DNA of 7,419 nucleotides, from positions 1 to 7,419 of the forward strand of contig JAGPCH010000059.1 in the NCBI GenBank assembly GCA_018058125.1. The letters are read 5' to 3'. This DNA is from Ignavibacteria bacterium (GTDB taxonomy: Bacteria > Bacteroidota > Ignavibacteria > Tepidaquicellales > Tepidaquicellaceae). This document shows, piece after piece, positions 1-5,979 of the stretch (its first letter is position 1; each line of letters opens with the position of its first letter). The notes below the pieces were generated by a model, which made no database searches, was not told the origin of the DNA, and saw only the letters and a list, made by a program, of their open reading frames with translations. The translations under genes and the position numbers were made by a program.

Positions 1-552
1 AAAATGCCTGATTCCCTTGATCTCAAATTCAAGAATTTCCTGATTCCCTGTTGCAATAGGGGAATCAATGAAGACATCATAATCAGGCGCTTCAAAAACA
101 TTCTCAGAAACTTTTTCAAGACCTGTGGATATTTTTTTCCATTCTGAAGGAAGGTTGATCTCAAGTTTACATTTCTTTTCCTGATATCCTTTTACAAACA
201 TGAATATACCCGAACTGCTGAGAAAAGCATGTTCTTCATTTACCAAACTTGTTCGGACTGTAAAATCATTGCAGTAAACTTTATAAGAGAATTTTATATT
301 TGCATGGTCTTTTGTTTCAACTTTCCAGGCATTTTTTCTTATCTTTTCAAAGGTCAGTTTTTCACCATGATTATTTTCAGCTTTTATATCTTCGACGTTT
401 TTTGAAAATTCTCTGATAAGGTAAGATCCCGGAGTCCAGACGGGCATTGCAAAAGTGACCGAATCCTCATTCAGATCGTTTAACATAATCTCTACTTCAC
501 AGTAATGCGTGAAAGGTTTTTCAAATGAAACACTGTAATTAACTTCGTTCAA
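1..552 (-). CDS. M61-family peptidase (glycyl aminopeptidase-like), N-terminal part, cut by window edge
   Basis: An open frame runs leftward without a stop from 552 to the window edge and gives 184 residues. It reads as the beta-rich N-terminal domain of peptidase family M61: an opening strand (NYSVSFEKPFTHYCEVEI), then MPVWTPGSYLIREFSKNVED near residues 57-76, a VRTSLVNEEHAFLSSSGIFMF stretch near 139-159 (first 20 residues only are diagnostic), and DSPIATGN near 163-170. The PGSYLIREFS and DSPI.TGN blocks are the family signatures I rely on. The zinc-binding HExxH catalytic domain and any PDZ domain would lie outside the window. M61 enzymes are zinc aminopeptidases; here the substrate and cell location cannot be told, and no signal peptide is visible. 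The start is TTG at 552-550, directly after an in-frame TAA (555-553), so no upstream start exists and the next ATG would cut off the first strand. No Shine-Dalgarno is seen. Transcribed divergently from the acyltransferase. Confidence 0.87.
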   Translation of the reverse strand, partial: MNEVNYSVSFEKPFTHYCEVEIMLNDLNEDSVTFAMPVWTPGSYLIREFSKNVEDIKAENNHGEKLTFEKIRKNAWKVETKDHANIKFSYKVYCNDFTVRTSLVNEEHAFLSSSGIFMFVKGYQEKKCKLEINLPSEWKKISTGLEKVSENVFEAPDYDVFIDSPIATGNQEILEFEIKGIRHF

Positions 553-570
553 TTATAATAAATTATAATA
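551..570. repeat. 10-bp perfect tandem duplication at the M61 gene start
   Basis: AATTATAATA occurs twice in perfect tandem. On the minus strand each copy contains TATAAT, and the gene-proximal copy overlaps the TTG start codon of the M61 gene. It may be only AT-rich slippage, or it may affect leader structure or promoter placement. Confidence 0.6.
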
Positions 571-926
571 AAGATAAATAAATTTTTTATGATAATTAAA
601 ATGTGATTTATCACTGTTAAATTAAATACAATAATTCAGCAAACTTACTCTCTGTTTAAAATTCTCTTTCAATAAACCGGTTAATATGCTGTTCCCGGAT
701 TTATGTTTAATGAAACTGTTGAAGAAATTACTAATGGAGTAAAATTTTCAATCAATGTTTAAACTTGAAATAGCATTAAAAAAAAATTAATTTGTGACTT
801 ATTCCTTAAAGTATCTTCAATTTATCTGATTCGCGGTAAACAGGATTTTTATTTTATTCCCGGATTAAGATATTGATTTGGTTAGAACGGAATATAAAAT
901 TACAATATTGACTAATTAACTTCATC
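553..926. other. AT-rich divergent intergenic region with no convincing gene
   Basis: This 374-bp gap lies between the divergent M61 and acyltransferase genes and must hold both promoters. I see no gene in it; the longest ATG frame I noted encodes 19 residues (703-762) and has no recognisable features. Small symmetrical sites are GTGAT-TT-ATCAC at 603-614 and the palindrome AACCGGTT at 675-682. The 10-mer TTCCCGGATT appears twice (692-701 and 857-866), which stands out because the surroundings are so AT-rich. For the rightward gene a weak Bacteroidota-like pairing is TTTG at 877-880 with CAATATTG at 903-910 (22-bp spacing). None of these sites is strong enough to assign a regulator. Confidence 0.6.
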
Positions 927-2060
927 TTGGATACAAGGACAATAACTCCTTCGATCAGCGAGTCAAACTCCGGTTATATGCCACAGCTTGATACACTCAG
1001 AACAATTGCTGTTGCGCTGGTTTTGATCTCCCATTGGCTGATTGAAAATGAATTTCTGCATAAGATGAATCTCGGAATATTCGGAGTTACATTATTTTTT
1101 GTGCTGAGCGGATTTCTTATTTCTCAGATCTTATTGAAGAGCCGATCCATTGCAGAGATGAAAGAGCAAAGCATGTTTCACTCTGTCAAGCAATTCTACA
1201 TTAGAAGATTCCTTCGGATTTTTCCTGTTTATTATGTTACTCTCATTATTTTGTACCGTTATAACATAGAATCAATCCGGGATATTTTCATTTGGTATGC
1301 CACATATACTCAGAATATCTTTATTTTTCTGACTAATGACTGGCATGGGTTGCTGTCACACCTATGGACGCTGGCAGTAGAGGAGCAGTTTTATCTTGTA
1401 TGGCCATTTGTAATTCTCTTCATTCCAAGAAAGTTTCTATTTACTTCAATCGTTGCCATTATTCTAATCGGACCGGTATCACGAACTTTTTTATTTTGGA
1501 TGTACGGTGACATGGGAGAATCATTTCTGTTCTATGTGCTGACACCTGCCTGTATGGATGCTTTCGGACTTGGGGCATTAATGGCATATTACAGGATCAA
1601 TAATAAAAATGCATTCGATTTTAAAACTCTTTATTCAAAATTATTCATTGTTTTTGTTTTTGTATTTCTGATTGTGCTGCATGATGCTAACGGAATATTA
1701 TACAATACTATAGGGCAATTGGTAAATTATAAAATGTTTCAGCATTTTTTCTATAAGCTGTCAATTTCTGTTATATGCTTTTATATGGTATCAAAGGTAA
1801 GCATAGGTTATACAGGAGTTTTGAAAAAATTTTTTGAAAATAAGGTGCTGATTTATCTCGGGAAGATCAGTTACGGATTGTATCTGTTTCATCCTTATGT
1901 GCATATCATGTATAAAAAAGCGGGACTGCCTTCTTTAAGCGATCATATTTATATTAGATTCGTAGTTTATTTTGTCATACTTGTTATGATTTCTTCAATA
2001 TCATGGTATATTCTGGAAAAACCAATTAACGGATTGAAAAAATATTTTGCTTATAACTAA
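927..2060 (+). CDS. Acyltransferase-3 family membrane acyltransferase (OafA/YrhL-like)
   Basis: A 377-residue integral membrane protein predicted to transfer an acyl group, commonly acetyl, onto a cell-surface or exported sugar. The diagnostic R-x10-H motif is R25 to H36 in the first membrane segment (LDTLRTIAVALVLISHW). It is followed by LFFVLSGFLIS (57-67), the basic juxtamembrane RRFLRIFPVYY (93-103), and LWTLAVEEQFYLVWP (146-160), all typical of acyltransferase family 3. About ten hydrophobic helices follow, and the protein ends with the usual LEKPI segment and a short tail, so it is full length and lacks a fused SGNH esterase domain. The start is uncertain: TTG at 927 is the best candidate after an in-frame TGA at 909, but ATG at 978 would still keep the whole first helix. 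Neither has a Shine-Dalgarno. No glycan biosynthesis genes are nearby, so the acceptor is unknown. The YfiT-like gene follows 14 bp later and is probably cotranscribed. Confidence 0.9.
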   Translation: MDTRTITPSISESNSGYMPQLDTLRTIAVALVLISHWLIENEFLHKMNLGIFGVTLFFVLSGFLISQILLKSRSIAEMKEQSMFHSVKQFYIRRFLRIFPVYYVTLIILYRYNIESIRDIFIWYATYTQNIFIFLTNDWHGLLSHLWTLAVEEQFYLVWPFVILFIPRKFLFTSIVAIILIGPVSRTFLFWMYGDMGESFLFYVLTPACMDAFGLGALMAYYRINNKNAFDFKTLYSKLFIVFVFVFLIVLHDANGILYNTIGQLVNYKMFQHFFYKLSISVICFYMVSKVSIGYTGVLKKFFENKVLIYLGKISYGLYLFHPYVHIMYKKAGLPSLSDHIYIRFVVYFVILVMISSISWYILEKPINGLKKYFAYN

Positions 2061-2074
2061 TAAATTTTTTAATT

Positions 2075-2608
2075 CTGAACACTATCGATCTTAAATATCC
2101 AATAGGCAAATACGAAAAACCTGATAAAATTTCGAAAGAGATGTTAAAGCAATATATAAATATCATTTCAGAATTCCCGGAACGTTTACAAAAAGAAGTT
2201 GGAAATTTATCCGACGAACAGCTTGACACTGTTTACCGGCTGGATGGATGGACAATAAGACAGGTAGTAAATCATTGCGCCGACAGTCACTCAAACAGTC
2301 TGACAAGATTCAAGCTTGCACTGACAGAAGATAATCCGGTTATAAGACCTTACTTCGAAGACAGATGGGCTGTGCTTGCTGACAGTAAAAATATTCCACT
2401 CGAACCTGCTTTTAAAATGCTTAAAGGTATTCATGAAAGATGGGTTGTACTGTTAAATAGTCTGACAGATGAACAATTGGGCAGAGCTTTCATTCATCCT
2501 GAATCAGAAAAAACTATACGGCTAGATGAAAACATAGGAATCTATGCCTGGCATTGCAACCATCATCTAAAGCATATAACTGCTTTAAAAGAACGAAACG
2601 GCTGGTAG
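2075..2608 (+). CDS. DinB/YfiT-like metal-dependent thiol S-transferase (putative bacillithiol transferase)
   Basis: Member of the DinB four-helix-bundle superfamily, closest by eye to Bacillus YfiT, a metal-dependent hydrolase/bacillithiol S-transferase. The first ATG is at 2141, but the frame stays open upstream to a stop at 2054-2056, and the upstream codons encode DLKYPIGKYEKPDKIS, the conserved YfiT N-terminus. I therefore start at CTG 2075 (ATT at 2072 is the alternative), giving 177 residues, the usual family length. The metal ligands then fall at H67 (VVNHCADSH) and H160 and H164 (AWHCNHHLKH), the same numbers I recall for YfiT, which supports this start. Other family blocks are GWTIRQVVNH and FKLALTEDNP. 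It probably conjugates a low-molecular-weight thiol to electrophiles in the cytoplasm; which thiol this organism uses cannot be seen here. It follows the acyltransferase by 14 bp with no functional link apparent, and the terminator at 2637 ends the unit. Confidence 0.88.
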   Translation: MNTIDLKYPIGKYEKPDKISKEMLKQYINIISEFPERLQKEVGNLSDEQLDTVYRLDGWTIRQVVNHCADSHSNSLTRFKLALTEDNPVIRPYFEDRWAVLADSKNIPLEPAFKMLKGIHERWVVLLNSLTDEQLGRAFIHPESEKTIRLDENIGIYAWHCNHHLKHITALKERNGW

Positions 2609-2636
2609 TAGTTTAAAAATTTGTCATGAAAAAAAT

Positions 2637-2666
2637 AAACCCGCTGAAAAAATTTTCAGCGGGTTT
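2637..2666. terminator. Bidirectional intrinsic terminator
   Basis: A 14-bp perfect stem (AAACCCGCTGAAAA pairing with TTTTCAGCGGGTTT) around an AA loop, with a CCCGC core. An A-rich tract precedes it and a T-rich tract follows it on the plus strand, so it can work both ways. It lies between the convergent YfiT-like gene (ends 2608) and kamA (ends 2690) and should end both transcription units. Confidence 0.92.
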
Positions 2667-2689
2667 TATATAATTTTTTTCTGAAACTT

Positions 2690-3817
2690 TTATTTTTTCA
2701 CCTTATCCTTCTTCCTCTGCGCTCTCCTTCTCGGCGTTTTTCTGAAAAACATATTTTCATCAGTTTTTTGAGAATCATCTCTAACGTCCGGATATTCATA
2801 AATATTATACTGAAAATTTCTTAACACAACTTTCTCTTCGTCCTGTGAGATCACATAATTCGGAAGCATTGGTATCTTTCCGCCTCCGCCCGGAGCATCA
2901 ATAACAAATTGCGGGACTGCCAATCCTGAAATATGACCACGGAGTTTATCCATTATTTCCATACCTACTTTAAGAGGTGTTCTGAAATGATTTGCACCCT
3001 TAGTAAGATCAGCCTGATAAATATAATAAGGTCTTACTCTCATTGCAAGAAGTCCTTTCATAAGCTCCTTCATTGTGTCCGCATTATCATTTACGCCTTT
3101 CATAAGTACACACTGATTACCGACAGGAATACCTGCATCTGCAAGCATTCCGCAAGCGCGCTTGCTCTCTTCGGTTATTTCCCACGGATGATTAAAATGA
3201 GTATTGCAATAAATCGGATGATATTTTTTCAGCATTTCACAAAGTTGTGGAGTAATTCTTTGAGGAAGCACACAAGGCATCTTTGATCCAAGCCGTATAA
3301 TCTGAATATGTTTTATTTGTCTCAGACGGATCAGTATTTTCTCAAGCATGTTATCAGTCAGCATAAGCGGATCACCGCCGGATAAAATAACATCACTTAT
3401 TTCAGTATGCTCTTCAAGATAATTGAAAGCTGATTCGAGCGTTCTCATTGATATCTTGCTCTGATCGCCAACCTTTCTTTTACGCGTACAGAACCGGCAG
3501 TACAGACCGCACTGCGAAGTCACAAGGAAAAGAGCTCTGTCCGGATAGCGGTGAGTTATATTCGGAACCGGGCTCATTTCATCCTCATTCAAAGGATCTT
3601 CAGGAGCGTCGATGTCCTCAAGTTCGATCACGTCGGGTACACATTGCTGCCAGATAGGATCACCGGGGTATCTTATGAGAGAGAGGTAATATGGATTAAT
3701 GCGAGCCTGAAAGAATTCATCAAGCCGCGAAGCTGCTTCTCTGTCTATGCTGAATTTCTCTACAAGATGATCCACAGAAGTAACGCTGTTTCTTATCATT
3801 TCCTGCCAGAGTTCCAT
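2690..3817 (-). CDS. kamA: KamA-family radical SAM lysine 2,3-aminomutase
   Basis: A PLP-dependent radical SAM enzyme expected to convert L-lysine to beta-lysine. The 375 residues carry the cluster-binding C103-x3-C107-x2-C110 (CGLYCRFC), R112 two residues later, and the PLP lysine K314 in DAPGGGGK. Mapped onto clostridial lysine aminomutase from memory, C125/C129/C132 and R134 match with an offset of 22, and D293, D330 and K337 match D270 (QADLTKG), D307 and K314 with an offset of 23. The two Asp residues bind the lysine epsilon-amino group, so lysine is the likely substrate rather than glutamate. The tail from residue 360 is strongly basic. No EF-P or EpmA gene is near, and the length exceeds EpmB, so EF-P modification is less likely. 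This is the last gene of the leftward operon, separated from the GNAT gene by the GxxExxY cassette. ATG start with a strong Shine-Dalgarno, unlike its neighbours. Confidence 0.93.
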   Translation of the reverse strand: MELWQEMIRNSVTSVDHLVEKFSIDREAASRLDEFFQARINPYYLSLIRYPGDPIWQQCVPDVIELEDIDAPEDPLNEDEMSPVPNITHRYPDRALFLVTSQCGLYCRFCTRKRKVGDQSKISMRTLESAFNYLEEHTEISDVILSGGDPLMLTDNMLEKILIRLRQIKHIQIIRLGSKMPCVLPQRITPQLCEMLKKYHPIYCNTHFNHPWEITEESKRACGMLADAGIPVGNQCVLMKGVNDNADTMKELMKGLLAMRVRPYYIYQADLTKGANHFRTPLKVGMEIMDKLRGHISGLAVPQFVIDAPGGGGKIPMLPNYVISQDEEKVVLRNFQYNIYEYPDVRDDSQKTDENMFFRKTPRRRAQRKKDKVKK

Positions 3818-3822
3818 TATTT

Positions 3823-3828
3823 CTCCTT
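3823..3828 (-). promoter_or_regulatory. Strong Shine-Dalgarno of kamA
   Basis: AAGGAG lies five bases before the kamA ATG on the minus strand, within an A-rich leader. I could find no comparable site before the other genes in the window. It lets kamA be translated independently of the cassette lying just upstream. Confidence 0.85.
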
Positions 3829-3841
3829 TTTTAGTTTATTG

Positions 3842-3880
3842 GGAACGCAGATAACGCTGATTTTACTGATTATCACTGAT
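3842..3880. repeat. Left inverted repeat of the GxxExxY cassette
   Basis: A 39-bp sequence starting GGAACGCAGATAAC. It matches the reverse complement of 4269-4307 at 29 of 39 positions without gaps. Inside it, GAT-containing units recur every 9 bp (AGAT, TGAT, TGAT, then TGAT). The inner end is two bases from the GxxExxY stop codon. Confidence 0.8.
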
Positions 3881-3882
3881 TT

Positions 3883-4260
3883 TTATTTTTTGTTTGTAAA
3901 AATTTTTCTTTTAAATCCCGGTTTCTTCCCAAAATTTAAAAGTAAGCCAACTTCTATTTTTGTCGCTTTGAGATAATTTATCAATTGAAATTCATACTCT
4001 ATTGCTATACTTTCACATGCTTTAACCTCTACTATTACAGTATTTTCTATTATAAAATCAACATCATACAATCCTACTTCTTTCTCTTTATATTTAACAG
4101 TTAATCTTTTCTGATTTTCATAATGTAATCCTCTTTCACCAAATTCAACAGCAAGAGAATTTTCATATACTTTTTCTAAAAACCCTTATCCTAATGAATT
4201 ATACACTTCATAAAACGAATTTATTATTCTGTCCGTAATTTCTTTATGTATTAACTCCAT
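3883..4260 (-). pseudogene. GxxExxY-family protein gene (PD-(D/E)XK nuclease-like fold) with an in-frame stop
   Basis: Read from ATG at 4260, the frame covers a whole GxxExxY protein of about 125 codons, broken only by TAA at 4188-4186 (codon 25). The N-terminal part is MELIHKEITDRIINSFYEVY then NSLG; the stop comes next, and right after it is the name-giving motif G26-F-L-E29-K-V-Y32. Further on come the nuclease-like residues D68 (YDVDF) and E78-V-K80 (VIVEVKACE), Q92, and the closing VGLLLNFGKKPGFKRK. One substitution from a sense codon such as TAT or TCA would explain the stop. The first downstream ATG (4071) would lose the motif and the first strands, so a restart is unlikely to give a working protein. 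Alternatives are a sequencing error or readthrough. The biological role of the family is not established. It lies within an inverted-repeat cassette inserted in the kamA operon. Confidence 0.85.
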
Positions 4261-4268
4261 CCTGTTTT

Positions 4269-4307
4269 ATCTGCGATTATCCGAATGATCCGTGTTATCC
4301 GCGTTCC
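4269..4307. repeat. Right inverted repeat of the GxxExxY cassette
   Basis: On the minus strand this begins GGAACGCGGATAACACGGAT and continues with further GGAT/AGAT units at 9-bp spacing. It pairs with 3842-3880 at 29 of 39 positions. Its outer end touches the GNAT stop codon; its inner end is 8 bp before the GxxExxY ATG, so it probably also forms that gene's leader. Confidence 0.8.
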
Positions 4308-4784
4308 TCACAAGTATTTCCCGTATATCACCAGCCCGTCCCCGGGTTTGTAAAAGTCCCTGATGTTTACCAGCTCTTCGTATTGATTCTTCTCATAGAA
4401 CTTTCTCTCTTTTTCATAAGAATCTTTCCCGCTGGTCTCTATGAGTATCAATCTTCCGCTCTTCGATCTTATGTGAGCTTCTGTATATTTAATCAGCCCG
4501 CTGCCTATTCCTTTTGACTGAACTTTCGGATTTACCGCTATCCAGTAAAGGTCATATGTTCCCTCTGTCAAAGGTCTCGGACCAATGCAGACATATCCTT
4601 TTATTTCACTTCCATTCTCATCTTCAGAATCAACAAATATCTCATAATCCTTCTGATCCTTATCATTTATATATACATCAATAAGCTCTAATGCAATTTT
4701 TATTTCTTCTGCATTAAAATTATCAGTATCAATTAAAATATTCTTTATCTTTTCTCTGTCATTTTCTATTAACTTTCGTATCAA
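4308..4784 (-). CDS. GNAT-family N-acetyltransferase
   Basis: A 158-residue single-domain acetyl-CoA-dependent acyltransferase. The acetyl-CoA pyrophosphate loop is Q89-S-K-G92-I-G94 in AVNPKVQSKGIGSG, preceded by strand DLYWIAV (78-84), and the C-terminal FYEKNQY (129-135) carries the usual Tyr130 near the CoA sulphur. The substrate cannot be read from the sequence. Its place in an operon with lysine 2,3-aminomutase and two amino-acid ligases suggests an amino group of beta-lysine or of a peptide built from it. It is much shorter than the beta-lysine acetyltransferase AblB that partners AblA in other organisms as I recall it, so it is not an evident AblB. The best start is TTG at 4784; the frame is open upstream to a TAG at 4814 but has no ATG. 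It follows ligase B after a 109-bp gap and ends exactly where the GxxExxY cassette begins. Confidence 0.85.
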   Translation of the reverse strand: MIRKLIENDREKIKNILIDTDNFNAEEIKIALELIDVYINDKDQKDYEIFVDSEDENGSEIKGYVCIGPRPLTEGTYDLYWIAVNPKVQSKGIGSGLIKYTEAHIRSKSGRLILIETSGKDSYEKERKFYEKNQYEELVNIRDFYKPGDGLVIYGKYL

Positions 4785-4869
4785 AATTTTTTGTAAAATT
4801 AAAAAATCATACTATTCAACAATTGAACATAATCGATCAATTAAAATAAATTCGTTTCCTGAATACGTT

Positions 4870-4897
4870 AAATCCCAAATCCAAATTCCCAAATCAA
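4870..4897. repeat. TTTGGGATTT-type short degenerate repeat overlapping the ligase B stop
   Basis: On the minus strand the segment reads as runs of GATTTGGGAATTTG and GATTTGGGATTT, i.e. 6-7-bp units of TTTGGG/TTTGGA/TTTGAT. It starts within the last codons of ligase B and includes its TGA (4896-4894). It sits in the 109-bp ligase B to GNAT gap. Such G/T strings resemble dispersed intergenic repeats, but only one copy lies in this window. Confidence 0.5.
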
Positions 4898-5979
4898 ACT
4901 CCCCATCTCTCCGTAGCAAACTTTATAATATTCTGAATAAGCTCTTCATAGCTCCATCCGTATGCTTTGCCGCTTCTTGTAAATCCGGTATCTTCATCCA
5001 CATCAGAAGAAATATCCGGATTTGGATTCATCTCAAGAACGTATGGAATATTATCCTTTACTCTGAAATCTACTCTTGCATAATCCGATGCTCCGATGAT
5101 CCTGTAAACTTTTTTTGCTGTATCCCGGATAATTTTCTCAAGTCCAGGTGTTAGATCCCTCGCAGGGCATACAGCTTTAGTTCCTGCAAACTCAACTGTC
5201 TTGTACATCCATTTGCTGTTATAGCTTACAATCTTCTGATAATCCGGAGGCATGTCGCTGAAATCAATTTCAGAAATTGGAAATACAATAAGATCATTTT
5301 CATCTTTTTCAACATTCCCGACTACACTTACATTGATCTCTCTGCCGTCTATAAACTGTTCTATGAGTGCAGGCTGTTTATATTCATCAAGTATGTATTC
5401 TATTCTAGTCTTAAGCTCAGCTTCATTATAAACAACAGATTTATTTTCAATACCTATGCTTGCATCTTCCCTCGAAGGCTTTACTATTAAGGGGAATTTA
5501 TCCTTAACTTTTGAATATCCATTTTGATTGAATTCATTAGAATTTTTACAAACATAATGAGGCGCTGTAGGTATATCATAATAATTCAGAATTTCCTTTA
5601 CTCTCCATTTATTCAAAGCAAGACCTAGTGTAAGCGCTCGAGAACCTGTATAAGGGATCTTAAGAAGTTCAAACAATGAAGCAACGTTCATTTCCTGTGT
5701 CGGATCTCCGTCAAAAGATTCACACAGATTAAAGATCATATCAGGTCTGTCATTTCTTAACTCATCAATAAGCTTATAAGCATCAAGCGCGACTGCAACT
5801 ATCTTTGTATCATGCCCTGAAGGTAATAAAGCACGCTGAACAGATTCAAGCTCGTCAAGCACACCGTACTCACTCATGTCTATAGGACCTTCCACTTCAT
5901 CTATATCAGTCACTCCGTCATCATAGATCGTACCGGTAGCATACTGCGTGGGGTCGTTATATATTATGCTTATTTTCAA
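4894..5979 (-). CDS. D-Ala-D-Ala ligase-like ATP-grasp protein (ligase B)
   Basis: A 361-residue ATP-grasp enzyme of the Ddl-like group, expected to join a carboxylate to an amine through an acyl-phosphate. Visible parts: N-terminal strand MKISIIYN; NLCES (84-88) and LFELLKIPYTGS (102-113) before the ATP-grasp fold; ATP-binding K124 (ALNKW) and K167 (LIVKPS); IEQFIDGREI (206-215); R302-x-D304 (ARVDF) and the Mg ligands E316 and N318 (LEMNPNP). The HGxxGEDG block of true Ddl enzymes is replaced by NLCESFDGDPTQE, so it is probably not the cell-wall ligase. After N318 the segment ISSDVDEDTGFTRSGKAYG differs from the PG...YPKAAREAG form kept by ligase A, so the second substrate probably differs. 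TTG start at 5979 directly after an in-frame TAG, so the start is forced. A 163-bp gap separates it from ligase A upstream, and an internal promoter is possible. Confidence 0.87.
   Translation of the reverse strand: MKISIIYNDPTQYATGTIYDDGVTDIDEVEGPIDMSEYGVLDELESVQRALLPSGHDTKIVAVALDAYKLIDELRNDRPDMIFNLCESFDGDPTQEMNVASLFELLKIPYTGSRALTLGLALNKWRVKEILNYYDIPTAPHYVCKNSNEFNQNGYSKVKDKFPLIVKPSREDASIGIENKSVVYNEAELKTRIEYILDEYKQPALIEQFIDGREINVSVVGNVEKDENDLIVFPISEIDFSDMPPDYQKIVSYNSKWMYKTVEFAGTKAVCPARDLTPGLEKIIRDTAKKVYRIIGASDYARVDFRVKDNIPYVLEMNPNPDISSDVDEDTGFTRSGKAYGWSYEELIQNIIKFATERWGV

Larger units (their letters stand above)
3842..4307. mobile_element. Small inverted-repeat-bounded cassette carrying a GxxExxY gene
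   Basis: This 466-bp unit is bounded by 39-bp imperfect inverted repeats, both beginning at the outer edge with GGAACGC. One edge abuts the TGA stop of the GNAT gene (4310-4308) and the other lies 24 bp before the kamA ATG, leaving the kamA ribosome binding site intact. Removing the cassette would restore a 24-bp GNAT-kamA junction, as expected in an operon. The only gene inside is a GxxExxY gene whose stop codon nearly touches the inner edge of one repeat. No transposase is present, so any movement would need help from outside. I see no target-site duplication, so the insertion mechanism is unknown. The gene-plus-repeats unit is directly seen; mobility is inferred. Confidence 0.6.

Noticed and set aside
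703..762. 19-residue ATG frame in the divergent intergenic region
   Set aside because: Too short, no ribosome binding site and no similarity I recognise.
2026..2229. Minus-strand open frame of 67 codons
   Set aside because: It lies opposite the end of the acyltransferase and the start of the YfiT-like gene, both strongly supported, and shows no family features.
2933..3286. Plus-strand open frame of 117 codons
   Set aside because: Entirely antisense to kamA, with a His/Cys/Ile-rich composition typical of a shadow frame.
3448..3657. Plus-strand open frame of 69 codons
   Set aside because: Antisense to the iron-sulphur region of kamA; no recognisable domain.
2690..3817. Calling the aminomutase EpmB (EF-P lysylation pathway)
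   Set aside because: No efp or epmA nearby, longer than EpmB, and the operon context points to small-molecule synthesis.
3551..3976. Plus-strand open frame of 141 codons
   Set aside because: Antisense to the kamA start and to the GxxExxY gene; it crosses the cassette edge, so it cannot be an old gene.
3883..4071. Minus-strand 62-codon frame as a separate small gene
   Set aside because: It is the C-terminal half of the GxxExxY gene downstream of the in-frame stop, not an independent gene.
3842..4307. CRISPR array or classical insertion sequence
   Set aside because: The 9-bp units are too short and degenerate for CRISPR repeats, there are no spacers, and there is no transposase or visible target duplication.
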